NCBI GenBank assembly: GCA_004009845.1
Contig: RMBW01000058.1
Span: 124,001-188,000 of the forward strand
Direction of reading: 5' to 3'
DNA from: Davidsoniella eucalypti
Taxonomy: Eukaryota > Ascomycota > Sordariomycetes > Microascales > Ceratocystidaceae
Length of the DNA: 64,000 bases
The number at the start of each line of letters is the position of its first letter. Within the stretch, counting starts at the first letter, position 1. Positions 1-12,357 of this stretch are shown here, one piece after another. The translations under genes were made by a program, and so were the position numbers. The notes beneath the pieces were generated by a model that saw only the letters and a program-made list of their open reading frames with translations, was not told the DNA's origin and made no database searches.

Positions 1-2649
1 TTAATCTAAACCGGCAACCTTCATCAGTCCATAGCCCAAAGTTATCACGACGAAGAGAGTAAGGATAGAGCTGGGAACACCACGGCTGATGAAGTGCTGA
101 ACTTGAAGGTAGCGTTGGCCAGTGGCATCTTCCTTCATGATAGCGGCTAAACAAGGAGTTAGTGACTGGCTGAACGTGATCAAAATAATATATAGAAGGA
201 AGACTTACTCATGTTGGGGAAACCACTCGTTGGCAGACCCATGGCGGCACTGCACATAAGCACGCCAGCCATAACCAGTAGATTAGGAGATGGCACTTCC
301 ATCTTCAGACCGACATCATATACTAGCGGTAGGACGATCAAAGCCGCAACAGTGTGGCTGATGAACGTAGCAATGATGAGAATGAGCACAGAGAAGACAA
401 CCAGCACGCCGTATAGACTCATATCCTCGACGCCCTCAGAGACCAAGTGGGCCACGGTATCCAGCAGGCCGGAGGACTTGACAGCTTTGCCCAGCGATAA
501 ACCGCCGGCTGCGAGGATGATGATGGTCCATGGAAAGTTGTTGAAGTCTTCCTTGGTCAAGATGCCGATACCGAAGAAGAGTACGATGGGGATGATAGCG
601 ATGACACCCATATCACCGAAGACGGGCTCGAGACTCTTGCTTGCACACCACAAGGCAATGGTGACGATAGTAACGCCAGATACGAACCATTGCATGCCAC
701 TGAAGCTCTCACGAACCGTACGAATAGGGCTGATGGTAGTGTTTTTGCCTGGGCTGAAGGTGACGACGAGAAACAACCAGATTACCACAATAGAGACTAC
801 GCCGACGGGGATGACGATGAAGAACCATTGGATCCAAGTAGGTTCTGGCTGCATGATACCCATGGCCACGACATTCTGCGGCGATGCAATGGGCGACAAC
901 ATACCACCAATGTTGGATGACAGTGCAATGCCCATGATCACCGCCTTGCTCATGTTTGAGTCAGAAGGCAGAGTGCGTAGCATAGGCTCGATAAGGGAGA
1001 AACAGAGAACCGGCGCTGCTACATTACTGATAAGCATAGAGGCGAAGGCCGCAACGAGCATATTGGCAAGCAGGACGGTGTTGGGGTTAGTGCCGGCCTT
1101 GCTAAGCACCAGCGTGGCTATACGCTTATCGATGGCGCATTTAGAAAGCGCAGCAGCCAGAGCGAAACCACCAATGAGCAGCATAATGACGGGCGTCCAC
1201 ATGGCTGAGAAGATGTATGCGGTGGTTTCTTTGGAAGATAGACGGCGGTGAGTGCTGTCGTCTGAGAGAACAACACGCAAGAGTACACTGAGGAAGGGAA
1301 TCATCAGAGATGTGACGAAAAGAGGGATGGCCTCGGTAGCCCACAGGATGGAGACAAAGACCAGCATAGCCAAGCAGTTTTGCTGCTCCGGACGGTCCAT
1401 GATGGGAATGTAGAGAAGAAGGCCGAAGAGGGCCGTGGCGATCAGCAGAGTGGCCATAGTGCTGCTGACCAGCCATACCGGCAGTGAAAGCAGACCGAAT
1501 GGCGTACGCACTAGAGTCACGAGGACATGGTGCTTATCATCGTCGCCCTGGAGCCGGCGAGAGGCCGGATCAGCACCGAGGAGGGTCTTGCCTAGACTGG
1601 CAGCTTCTGCCCGACGCTCCATACCGATCATGTCACGCCACACGGTATTACGTTCCCAGACGACGTGTTCGCGTAGATGGGAGCGTAGATCTTTGCGGGC
1701 CAGGTTAAGGTCTCCGTTGGCTACGATTTCAGCGTAGGCTTCTTCCATGCGACGAATGCGTGTCTCTAGCGCGCTGATGGCTTCGGGACGGAAGGGATAT
1801 GCTGGGTCGACGGTGTTGGCCATGTATTTCTCACGTAGGTTGCTGTCGAGGATCTTGTCGAACTTCTTGAGGACCTTGCGGAAACCGGTCTTGTTGAGCT
1901 GGACGTAGGACTTGAGCTCGCATAGCTGGACGTAGAGTCCGATGATGCGCTTCTTGAGCATGATTCCCGAGGAATACAGGAAACTCTGCTCGTTGAATTC
2001 GTCCATGGTGTTGCTCATGCGGCGTCCCCACGACCGGGTAAACTCAGTAGAGGCTGTCATATCGGTGGCAGTGTGCATGGACGACTGCATCAAAGCGTTG
2101 GACCCGGGACCGCCGCGACGACGACCTAGACTGCTTCTGCTCTTGGTGAGACCGGTTGTTTCGTCATCTGAGTCGCGCTCATCAGATTCGTCGGCGGCAT
2201 CGTCATCGGCAGACCGCGCGCTGCTCATGCTTCCCGAGCGAGGGCGAGGGCGGCGGCCAAAGTCGCCTGAAGTGCGATCAGCTTCGAACTGGTCGACAGC
2301 GTCTTGGTCGTAGTTGTCGGCATCGTGGAGGACTTGGGTCATTTCATCGTTGAGTTCGCCCTCTTTGGCAACGAAGAAGGACGAGATCTTCTCGAGCTCG
2401 ATATCGAGGGCACGCGAGAAGACCACCTCGGGCTCTTCGTGGTTGATCAGTGGCCGAGACTCCGCATCGCCGCCAGCAGCTTGGTGTGAGGTCTTTTCGA
2501 GGGTGTACAGACTGTATAAGGGTTAGCATGACGATGTGCTGTGAGGATAAAAAGGGAGACACGAACAGTTTCTTAAGGTTGCTGTACGCAATATAGTGGC
2601 TGCTCCAGTCGGGAACAGCGTTGAACTGGATGCTGTGAGAGAAGCGCAT
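1..2649 (-). CDS. SPX-domain low-affinity phosphate transporter (Pho87/Pho90/Pho91 family)
   Basis: Three exons, 2567-2649, 209-2511 and 1-146, join in frame to 843 residues, close to the usual length of the yeast family. The start at 2649 gives MRFSHSIQFNAVPDW, the typical beginning of an SPX domain; splicing at 2512-2566 restores NLKKLLYTLEK and splicing at 147-208 restores GFPNMTAIMKED. The SPX domain continues to about residue 200 and holds the lysine-rich LNKTGFRKVLKKFDK stretch that in this family binds inositol pyrophosphates. An acidic, serine-rich linker separates it from about 500 residues of membrane segments of the DASS (Na+/sulfate symporter) type. The first intron uses a non-canonical donor, GTTCGT. 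The frame stays open upstream to an ATG at 2892, so a longer N-terminus is possible. The stop codon lies exactly at positions 1-3. Plasma-membrane and vacuolar members cannot be told apart here. Confidence 0.88.
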
Positions 2650-4190
2650 CTCGTCCTGCTGTAGAAGCCGCTGCTTCTTGTCGAGGCGTTTCTGGGCGCG
2701 GCGGGCGTCTCGTGAGGTCTCGAGAGCAGATGGTAGAGAATCAAGCTCTATGGCGTCGGTATAATGGATCAGATGGCCCCCTCCCCTATCAAGATACGAG
2801 GCAGAAGCAGAAGCAGGAGCAGGCGCGGTAGGCGACGATGACGATGGCAGCTGCTGAGATTCGGCACTACGAACGGGCTTCTTCGAGGTCAACTGCGCAA
2901 TAAACGGCGTAGAAAGGGCTGCAGAGGAGGGGCCGGACTCGTGGCGCGGCTGGGGTGAAATGGTGGCGGATGGTGGATGGTAGTCGAGCAGACGGATAGA
3001 TGAATTTGCGAGAGAAAGATAACGAGGGTTGTAGCAGACAGAGTTTTCGCAATTAAAGAGCCGCGATCAGGGTCGGTGTTGAATTTGCCTCCGTCAGACT
3101 CCAACGTGCACAAGAATAGAACAGCAGCAGCCAAACGAAACGTCAGAGCTGCCGATCGAAGCTAGTCTATATGCACGTACAAATATACGACTAGACTAAT
3201 GAGTAGTGAAGATAGAGTGTGTCAGTAGTCTGGCTTAGCATCTCAGAGGAGCAGATGCGATAAAACGGTGTTGCCTATCTAAGCCTAGAAGCTTGACACC
3301 GTAGCCAATCAAGGGGCTTTATGTGGGGCATGTGGGCAGCCCTGGAATCTGCAAAATGCACTTACAGAGTGGATGGTGACTAAGCGTGAAGCTCACAAAC
3401 AGGCACAGCAGCACAAAACGTGACATAGATTTTGCGAATGCAGGGACACTAATTCGTTTCGGCCTAAAGAGGACAATGAAGGAAGCCGTTGAGGCTTTGA
3501 GGCTTTTTGAGGCTCTTTGATTTTCCAATCCGACCTGTTGGATGTCAGTAAAGCTGGAAAAGTTGAAAGGCAATGAATAACCCCAGACTAAGCTTGATTT
3601 TTTCAAGACGTGAATAAAGTCCAGCCTGGTGATAGGAGCGAAACCTTCTAGGGTAAGAACGTGTAGCTGCATGGATGAAAATAGGAAGGCATTGGCGGTA
3701 CATGCATAAAGAATTATGTATATGTACATAGCAAAAAAATAACGCATTCTGTCGTTATTCAAATGTCACGATATCCACTTCAAATATTCCGTCGATGATA
3801 ATGTTATTCAATGCTTTTTATGTGTGAAGAAACACGCCTTTTCTATAGACTAAAATAGGAGTACTAGTAGCTAGTATAATATAGTTGGTAAGTAATGCCG
3901 CAGCCGCTGTTGATAGCTGACGATATGGTGTCGGCAGCCTAGTTAGCGCTGATGATTATGCAAATAAGATGGATAAATATAAGGGGGTGTGCAATTTGAA
4001 TGCAGACGAAACGAAAGATAGGAAAACAAAAGCAAAACACAAATACCCTCCGTCAAATCTCGAGAGAACAATAGGAATACGAGGAGCCACACTGCTTATC
4101 ATGACGTAAGTACAGATATCAGGCTGCCCGAGCCGTCGCGCCGTACATACTGATACAAGGACTGTCTCTCTAGGGCTATATCGTGAAAGA
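2650..4190. other. Intergenic region between phosphate transporter and ABC gene
   Basis: This holds the upstream region of the phosphate transporter gene and the downstream region of the ABC transporter gene. The first 240 bases continue the transporter reading frame without a stop. Short open frames elsewhere show no recognisable family. I see no repeat or RNA gene. Confidence 0.5.
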
Positions 4191-7100
4191 TTACGCGCCC
4201 AGCATCTGGTGCGTGGCGTTGGCGCGGTACGTCTCGTTGCGCTCGATAAGCTCATCGTGAGTGCCACGGTCAACGACCTTGCCAGCCTCGATCATGAGGA
4301 TGACGTCGGACTTCCGGACGGTGTGCAGGCGGTGAGTGATGGCAATCACAGTGATGCCAGCAGCCGCAGTCTCGATGCTCTGCTGCAGGATACGCTCGCT
4401 CTCGGCATCGAGGGCCGACGTCGACTCGTCAAGCAGAAGCAGGCGGGGCTTGCGCACTAGGGCACGGGCAATAGCTAGGCGCTGGCGCTGGCCACCGGAC
4501 AGGCGAGAACCGTTGGGGCCGCACTCGGTGTCGTAGCCTTCAGGCAGAGCCATGATGGTTTCGTGCATGTTGGCAAGCTTGCAGGCGGCGATGATCTCCT
4601 CTTCGGATGCCTCCTCGTGGGGCTTGGCACCGAGGCTGACGTTGAAGCGCACAGTGCCGTCGAAGAGAGTAGCGTCCTGAGGAACCACGGCGATGTCATC
4701 ACGGAAAGCAGCGTTGTCGCCGTTACCAATTTCTTGGCCGTCCAGGGTGATGCTACCGGAGGTGGGGAAGTACATGCGCTGGACCAGAGACATAATGGTA
4801 GACTTGCCGGCACCGGAGGGACCAACCAGACCGCAGAACTGGCCAGCTTCGAGGCGGAACGAAGTGCCACTCAGAATCTCGATATCGGGGCGGGCCGGGT
4901 AGGAGAAGGCCACATCCTTGAACTCGACGCTAAAGCCAGTGCGGGCGACCTTCTTCTCATTGCTAGCAGAAGACGAAGGAGCCTTCTCAGTGGAAGTAGC
5001 CTTGGACTCATCGCGCTTACCCTTGGCGTTCTGCTCCTCAAGATCGGCGTCCAGGTGACGGGCAGCCTTAGCGTCCGTCGAGCCCATATCGATGATTCTG
5101 ATCAGACGCGAAGCAGCAGAGCGAGCACGAGAAACCTCGGGAGCCAGACCGAACATCTGACCCCACAGCTGGGCACCGACAAGCATGGCAATCAAGATCA
5201 TGAAGAACTCGGTCTGAGTAGCGTTGCCGTTGATGATCTGCTTGGCACCCCACCAGTAGGCAAAGGCGTAGATGACGTTACCCAGAGAGTTGGCAATGGC
5301 TAGCCAGATGTTGGCAAAGGCAGCAGCAGCTAGAATGCCCCGGCGAGGCTCAGCGAGAGCACGACGGTAAGTGCCCAGGATTTCACGGTCTAGAGATAGA
5401 GCTGACACAGTGTTGATGGAGTTGACAGCCTCGACAGAGATACCAACGGCCTTGCTGAAAGCACCGGCGTAGCGGATCTCGTACTTGGAAAGCTCGCGGA
5501 ACTGCATGATGCCAGCACCTAGCATGATGGGGATGACGACCAGGCAAACGATGGCGATTCTCCAGTTGACAATGTGCGATAGAATGATGGCAAAGATCAG
5601 GTTGACCAGAACAGCGAATCCCTGGCCCATGATGGAACCAGAGAAGCCGCCTAGAGCAGCAGTGTCCTTGGTGATGAGCGACAGCAGAGAAGAGGGCGAG
5701 CGAGACTCGGACTCGTGGAACTCCATGCCCTGCTCGAACAGAGAGCGGAAAGCCAGGACTCGAACACGGAACAGAAGCTTCTCAGCAACGTAGCCAAAGG
5801 CAGACCACGATACCAGGTTAGCGAAGAACTCGATAGTAGCCAGCATGAACATCATGCCACCGAACAGGCGACCAGTGTGTCTGATGTACTCGGGAGTACG
5901 GCAAGGGCTGAGACGACCAACGGTGTTACCGAAGATGATACCAGCGCCAGAGAAAACACTGCCAACAATCATGGCGGCCAGGAAGGCGATGACGAGCCAC
6001 ACGATGTTGGGGCGGATCAGAGAGAAAATACGCCTGAGGACAGTGCTGAACGGCAGATCTTCATCGAGCTCCAGCTGCTTGACGACTGCGTCCTCCGTCT
6101 CGGCCCGAGTCTCGACGGTATCCTTAGAGGGAGTACGCTCCAGGTTGTTGGTGGCATCAGTGACACCAGCCTTGACCTCGACACTGACAGGGCGCTTCGA
6201 GGTGCGCGACAGGGACTGGGTCTCATCAGCATCGGAATCATCGCGGCTCAGATCTTGCAGGCGGACCATGTTCGCGTATAGACCGCCGAGAGCCATCAGC
6301 TCGGAATGCGAGCCTTGTTCCTGGATCTGGCCCTCCTTGAGGAAGACGATGTTGTGGGCGTTCTTGATAGTAGACAGACGGTGGGCAATCGAGATCATGG
6401 TGCGGCCGACCGAGACCTTGTCGATAGACTCCTGGATACGCTGTTCGGAAGCCGAGTCAAGAGAGGCAGTGGCCTCGTCCAGAATCAGGATCTTGGGATC
6501 ACGGATTAGGGCACGAGCAAGGGCAAGGCGCTGGCGTTGACCGCCGGAGACAAGACCACCTTCAGAGCCGACGTTGGTTCCAAAGTTGTGCTGGAGACGA
6601 CCAATGAAGGCGCTGGCATCAGCCATATCAGCGGCATTCTTGATCAGGCGGGCAATAGAAGCAACATCCCCATCCATAGATTCAGCAGCAGTCAGCATAT
6701 CTTCGCCAGCAACGACCTTCTCGGTAAGTTCGACCAGCTTAGTGCTCATTAGAGTCTCCTGAAGACCCTGGTGCTCAGGCAACGGCGAGTTCACCAGACC
6801 AAGAGCAATGTTCTCGAGGATAGAGCGGTCTAGCATAGCGGCGTCCTGCTGCACAATAGAGAAAAGGCTGCGCAGGCTGTTGACTCTGACGGTTCTCAGA
6901 TCGCGGCCACCAACGTGAACAGAACCGCTGATGGGGTCGTATAGACGAGCGATGAGGCCAACAAGCGACGACTTTCCACTGCCAGAAGGACCGACAATAG
7001 CCGTGTGTTTTCCGGCAGGGCAGGTCAGGTTGACACCGCGCAGAGCAGGATGCCCGGGGCGAGAGGGGTAGGCAAAGACGAGGTCTCTGAACTCCAGAGT

Positions 7101-8355
7101 GCCCTGAACGTCAGCGGGGAGGGTCTCTAGAGTATCGTCATCAGCATCAATGGCGCACTTGTACTCGATATCCTCGGTCAGGCGATCAAAGGCACCAGCA
7201 GCAGCACCGAAAACGGGCAACAGAGGAGCAATCTGGCCAAGGACGATGCAGGCATCGACCAGGATGAAGACGACCGAGTAGATCTGGCCGACGGAGGAGC
7301 CGTGAGTCTTGCCGGCAACGGTATCGGCAATCTTGTAGGCACCCTGCCAGAAAGCCAGGGCGTTGGCAGCATAGGCGATGAAGTACAGCGAGCCGGCCTG
7401 AATAGCGGCCGTACCGGCCTTCAGAATACCAGCCTTCTGGGCAGCCATGGTGGCCTTGGCAAACTTGTTCTCCAGGCGAACGGCAGCGCCAAAAGCCCGG
7501 ACAACAGCGACGTGCGCAAGAGCCTCGGAGGCGATAGACGAGGCCTTGGATAGGGCGTCAGACATGGCAATAGCGAACTTCTGAGTGTACTTGGAGCCGA
7601 AATAGCCCATGACCAAGAAGGCCGGCAGTGCCGACACAAGCATACCAGCAATCTGAGCATCGCGGGTGAAGGCAACGATGTAGGCAGTGACAAAGAACGA
7701 GAAGCTCCCCAGGAATAGACCGGCCTTTTCGCAGGTGCCGGTCTGGATGGTCTGAATGTCAGAGTTCAGCTTGGACGAGACCTCGCCGGCCGGGCGCGTA
7801 TCGAAGAAGGAAGCATCCTTGCGAAGCAGGGCAGAGAAGTAACGGTCGCGGATACGGTGCGAAAGACGCTGGCTGAACAGCGACCATGACACGGCGTAGA
7901 TGTAGATGAGCACGAAACCAGAGATGGCGGCGTACAGAAGCAGCAGCACCTTGGAGTTGACCTGGTGCTGGTAAGCAGCTTTGGCGCTATCAGCCAGCAC
8001 CGAGTTCTCGTTGGCGCAAGTCACGTCACTCATATCGTCAAGCAGCTTTCCGAAGAGGATAGCCATGATAGGCATAGGCACACCGGCAGCAATAGAGCTG
8101 AGGGTACCGGTGATGAGCAGGAAGATATCGAAGAAGGTAGGGTTAGAGTACACGAGTAGCTTAAAGTACGAAGCTAGGGCTGAGTTCTTCTTCTTAGGCG
8201 TCTGTACGGGCGTCAGCAAGACAGGCGATCAAACTAGTGGTACCTCATAATCATGTGCTTACCTCGACAACCCGAGCTTTGTCAGCGGCCGTATCGGCAG
8301 CGACGGAGGCATCGCCGGCCACGACTGGCTCGTCGATAGCCTTTTCCTGACTCAT
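4191..8355 (-). CDS. ABC-B (MDR-type) full transporter of the siderophore cluster
   Basis: Exon 1 is 8263-8355 (31 codons), then a 61-nt intron (GTAAGC...GTACAG), then exon 2 at 4191-8201; the product is 1367 residues. The layout is TMD-NBD-TMD-NBD. NBD1 has Walker A GPSGSGKSS near residue 435, signature VSGGQRQR and Walker B ILILDEATASLD. NBD2 has Walker A GPSGAGKST near residue 1160, LSGGQRQR and LLLLDESTSALD. Both sites look catalytically complete. Between the Q-loop and signature of NBD1 there is an extra stretch of about 55 residues. Full ABC-B transporters lie beside the fusarinine NRPS gene in Aspergillus (SitT) and in the Histoplasma siderophore cluster (ABC1), so handling of a siderophore or an intermediate is the likely job (inference). 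A perfect SreA-type motif lies 211 bp upstream of the start. Confidence 0.9.
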
Positions 8356-8565
8356 GGCGGATATCTCTGAGAATGGTATATCTAGAGATGAGCCACAGAA
8401 TAGAAGAAGGCGTTGGGATGTCTATTGTGTGATGACACAAGGGTGTGCGTTGATTATGGAACTTCTTGTAGTTTAGGCTATGTTAAGTAGGGCGACTAAA
8501 AAAAAGTAAAAAGAAGTGACAGCCTCGAAACAGGTTTCAAAAGTCGGGCGGTCAGCGACTAGATC

Positions 8566-8574
8566 TTATCAGAT
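8566..8574 (-). promoter_or_regulatory. SreA/Sre1-type GATA motif
   Basis: ATCTGATAA on the minus strand, 211 bp upstream of the ABC transporter start. It exactly fits ATCWGATAA, the known recognition sequence of the iron-responsive GATA repressors SreA, Sre1 and Urbs1. Binding here is inferred. Confidence 0.7.
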
Positions 8575-9874
8575 CAGATTTCGTCTATTCTTTCCTATCC
8601 AAGATCACGAAGATGTCGTCAAAGGGGGGCTTCTCTTCCTTATACTGTCTTACCGCTCGTCTTCTTCGGTAGATAAACCAAGAGAGAAGGAAAAGAAGAA
8701 ATAGAACAGATAGGAAATCGAGAGGAAAAGAAGCGGAAAAGAAGTGATAGAAAAAGAAAGATCAGATCCTGGCAAGACCTTGAGTTCAAGTCGACAAAAA
8801 CTCGATAACAGCACAAAGTTAGCTAGTCAGTAGCAAAAGAAATATGATGAACGGCTATAGTTGGTATAGACACGCCCCCACTTCATAGGATAGGACAGAG
8901 CTCAGCTTAGGCTCGGGTTGATAGCTTATTCTGGTCCTGATTATCTTTCCCGTTTTAGTTGTCGTCGATGCTTTTTTTCTGTACTAGAATTTTCTATACT
9001 CTGCCTCTGCACTGGATAAAGCTTACAAGGCGGACATAATGTATACTAATAACTAATATGTATAGGACAAGAGCAGAAATAGACGGAAAGAATAGAGAAG
9101 GAAAACTAAGAGTCAAGAAATCAACTACACGTTAGGCTTTTTTTTTCACGCTAAGAAAGGGAATCGTAGGCCGAGAGAAAGCTTGACGTAATGGATAATT
9201 TGACACCCTAGCACTTTTATATTTGTTTTCTTTACGGGTGACACTATGGACGGCCATCAGGAAAAGAGAAAAAAGATATAGTGCCTAAGGAGTGGCCTAC
9301 TGGGTCTTTGTCGACGGATTGAAGTAGGGAAAGAAGAAAGGATCATCATAGGGTAGGTGAATATATTGATGCCTTGGGGTTTTTAGATACTATTGAATAT
9401 ACATTACATACTATCTACTAATGCGCTGTTCCTTTCCATCTGCTATGTTAGAAGCATCTTAGTTACTCGAAGAGAATCCGTTAAGCAAAGAACTAAGTGT
9501 GAAAAGCCCGTACGCCTTGCGATTGAGTGAGTCTTACCATAAGTTCAAACACCGTTAACTATTTTGTCTTGGGTACTGTGTTCCGTTTCTGTCCTCTTTC
9601 TCACTTCAGTTCGTAACGACTGGCTCTTTTCATATTGTTTACTCATACCGACATCGGCCTTCCTTTTCCTTTCTAGGCTTTTCCTAAAACTATCGGAAAT
9701 GGCTGTAGCAGTGCATGGTTAGTTTGTCTTAAATTATACGAGCTACACACTATATAGTCCATATGCACTTGATATTGCCCTTTATTACGACCATAGCATC
9801 AACCCAAAGAACAAGGCCAGCTAGCAAATCCATCAGACAAAGGACCAGCGAATCCATGATTTCCTCGCTAACAT

Positions 9875-9883
9875 TTATCAGAT
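9875..9883 (-). promoter_or_regulatory. SreA/Sre1-type GATA motif
   Basis: ATCTGATAA on the minus strand, 1.5 kb upstream of the ABC transporter start. It is far from either start and may be a chance match, although it belongs to the enriched set. Confidence 0.4.
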
Positions 9884-9984
9884 TATGCTGTCCTTTTGCT
9901 GTCAAAATTGTTCTTATTACTAAAAAGAACATGGTCCATCCTGGATAATCAAGACTCGAGGAGTTGTCTAAGTTACCGTTGCCT

Positions 9985-10096
9985 AAAATGGAAATGCCCC
10001 AAAAGGGAAGTGCCCTAATTGGGATACAGCTGTCAAAAGACGGGATGGCTTGGCTTTGTGTCCAAATTAGGCAGTCTGCCCAAAGGGGAAATACAT
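9985..10096. repeat. Imperfect inverted repeat, possible transposon-derived (MITE-like) element
   Basis: The left arm (about 9988-10027) and right arm (10058-10096) are imperfect reverse complements: GCCCTAATTGGGATAC on the left against GTGTCCAAATTAGGC on the right, plus CCCC...GGG blocks. The spacer is about 30 nt. Within the left arm a unit of about 16 bp, built on a GCC...GGG half-palindrome, repeats three times. Such arrays resemble ends of fungal Tc1/mariner-pogo elements. No transposase and no clear target-site duplication is visible, so the origin is inferred. Confidence 0.4.
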
Positions 10097-11444
10097 TAAT
10101 AATGCCGTGCTTTAAACTTTTTCTCACAGGGCTTCATACAAATTCACACTATCCTCTTTACCCCAGTCAATGCTTGTTGTGTTATATGTACTTTACTACT
10201 ACGTTGTAGTGTACAACACGGTGCTCAAGTCCCTAGGTATAACTTCAGTGAAGTCCTTTAGTTGAGATCTATCGATTCCGTCCCTATTTCTCAGCTGACT
10301 TCACCTCAACTCACTCTCCTGCAGAGGTGATGATCGTGTTCATACCGGCTGTCAGCATCTCCTCATATGGAATGCAACGGGGAACTGATGACCACTTCTT
10401 CGCATACTACTATTTGATGAAAACGAATAAAATCAGTGAGCCGCACTTTTTAGATCTGATTAAATAGCAAACAAGGTGACATCCAATCGATTCAGGATGC
10501 CTGAACCTAACCTCTTTCCATGCTATAGTTCTAGTCTTAGTGGCAGTAGTTATAGTTCAGTCTGAGATGTACAGAGGAACTCATGTTATCATCTCAGTGC
10601 CTCATAACTTAAGCTCATGGTCATGTCCATTCTATTTAGTATTTCATTACCATGACATGCAACTTAAGACGCTAGACCTTTAAGTAAAGGGGTTTCTGGG
10701 GGAGAGGAAAGTAGGAGGGTAGGGAACTTTGTACATATCACGTCAAAGCTGTCACTGGGTCGGGCTTTCCGTTATTATCACCATAATAGCTGTTCCAAGT
10801 ATAGTTATATACCTAAAGAGTTCGTCTCTCAGCTGGTGTCAAAACTAGCCGAGCTACTGATTGTCTTGTCTAATGTAAAAGCACTTCGTGATAAGTTCCT
10901 AAGTTACACACCCCTATTATACCTCGTACATAATGCATTGTCTGTGTATGCCAAGGCCAACATTCTATCATTTTAGACATTGCTCGTCATTCTAGAAGAG
11001 TTGACACGGTAGCTGTGGCCGTGGTCTCGAGTTGTGGCTCTGGCTCGACTCATACATCCATATTAGTGTGAATTTTATGACTAGCGTGCATCCCAGAGAT
11101 ATCACTAGGGTTACATAATACAAACACAAGCACTTACTTAGTGTTAACAGTGAATTGAATCGGATAACCTTTAGTCATCGTCGTAGTTTTGTTTCTTTTA
11201 GGAAGGTGGCGATTTATATGACACAATAGCTACATGAAATATACACACAAATACGACCATAGCGAAAACTGCGCGGAGCTAAATCTACTTTTGAGTATCA
11301 GAGCCTTTGAAAAATACAAGTGTTTTCGTACTTTACTAAGGCGGCTTAGCAAAAGGCCATGCGGCACAAGGCACAGAAGATCCAAGCCGTCGGCTACGGG
11401 CAAGAAATATGAGAAATAGAGGCAAGGGTTATGCCGCTCGGTCG

Positions 11445-11453
11445 ATCTGATAA
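11445..11453 (+). promoter_or_regulatory. SreA/Sre1-type GATA motif
   Basis: ATCTGATAA, 0.9 kb upstream of the FAD oxidoreductase start. Confidence 0.5.
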
Positions 11454-11906
11454 TTTGCCTTGGCAACCGACCGGCGGAGAGGGAGAAGACGAAGGAATGT
11501 TGAAGGAATGTGATATTTTTCTAGCACTAGTAAATAGTAGCAACAGTGACTGAAGCTCGTGGGGTTTAAGTCGGCGATATCTTTGATTTTTGTATCTAAA
11601 ACGCTCTTGTCCGTTCGGGAAAATAAAAAGAGAATAACGCCCCTCTCTTTCTCTCATTTCTAGGGCTCTTTGAACTCCACTGATATCATGTGTCACGTAT
11701 TAGGCTTTAAGCCAGATAACTCTTCTGATATTTACAGACGGAGTTAAAATGACTAAAAAGAGCCAAGTTATGCGCCCTAGACTAGCCCGAAGCTCGGAGT
11801 GCGAGTCAGCGATAGAGTTCAGGAGTAGAAAGGAGAAACAAAAAAAATAGAGCCTGCGTACTCGTAACCGGACTCTGCTATTGCAAAAGGTAGTGAACAT
11901 AGAAAG

Positions 11907-11915
11907 ATCTGATAA
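11907..11915 (+). promoter_or_regulatory. SreA/Sre1-type GATA motif
   Basis: ATCTGATAA, 443 bp upstream of the FAD oxidoreductase start, within normal promoter distance. Confidence 0.62.
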
Positions 11916-12357
11916 CTCGCAAGGAGAATCGAACTAAGTGAGGTGTTGGTGGCTGAGAAAACCCGATATGCTCCTACTTGCTTATACTCTAAATAGAACG
12001 CGTTATTTTCTTTTCAATGAATTCTTTTATTTTTACATAAAGCTTCACTTTCTCATGCTAGTATCCAACAAGAAAGCCCACGCCCAGAAAAGATAGCCAA
12101 ACTATATTCGTTACTCCTTCTCTTTGATTCCGGCCTCGCTCTGTCGTCATTTACTCGCTAACTGTGCCTCGAGAATTCTCCTGGATATTGCCCTAAGCCT
12201 TCCAGTGACCCAAGCTCAGACTTACGAATTACACCAACAACAGCAACTTCTAGGAATAACACCAATATTTCCTGGGTTGTCTTCTCCATCTCCATCGCCC
12301 CCCTCGTGCTAAGTGAGCCTCGAAATCTGTCTTCTACCACATTCTTTGTCTGTCAAT

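Larger units (their letters stand above)
8356..12357. other. 4-kb divergent intergenic region between ABC transporter and FAD oxidoreductase
   Basis: No gene was recognised here; open frames are short. Both neighbours read outward, so it serves as a shared upstream region. It holds four exact ATCWGATAA motifs (8566, 9875, 11445, 11907) and an inverted-repeat element near 9985-10096. Composition is AT-rich with purine-rich runs around 8680-8770. Confidence 0.55.

Noticed and set aside
211..1251. 346-codon plus-strand open frame
   Set aside because: It lies entirely antisense to the phosphate transporter, and its sequence is the usual shadow of a GC-balanced membrane protein gene.
3319..3762. 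147-codon minus-strand frame between the transporter genes
   Set aside because: No family resemblance and AT-rich, non-coding-like codon use; more likely chance.
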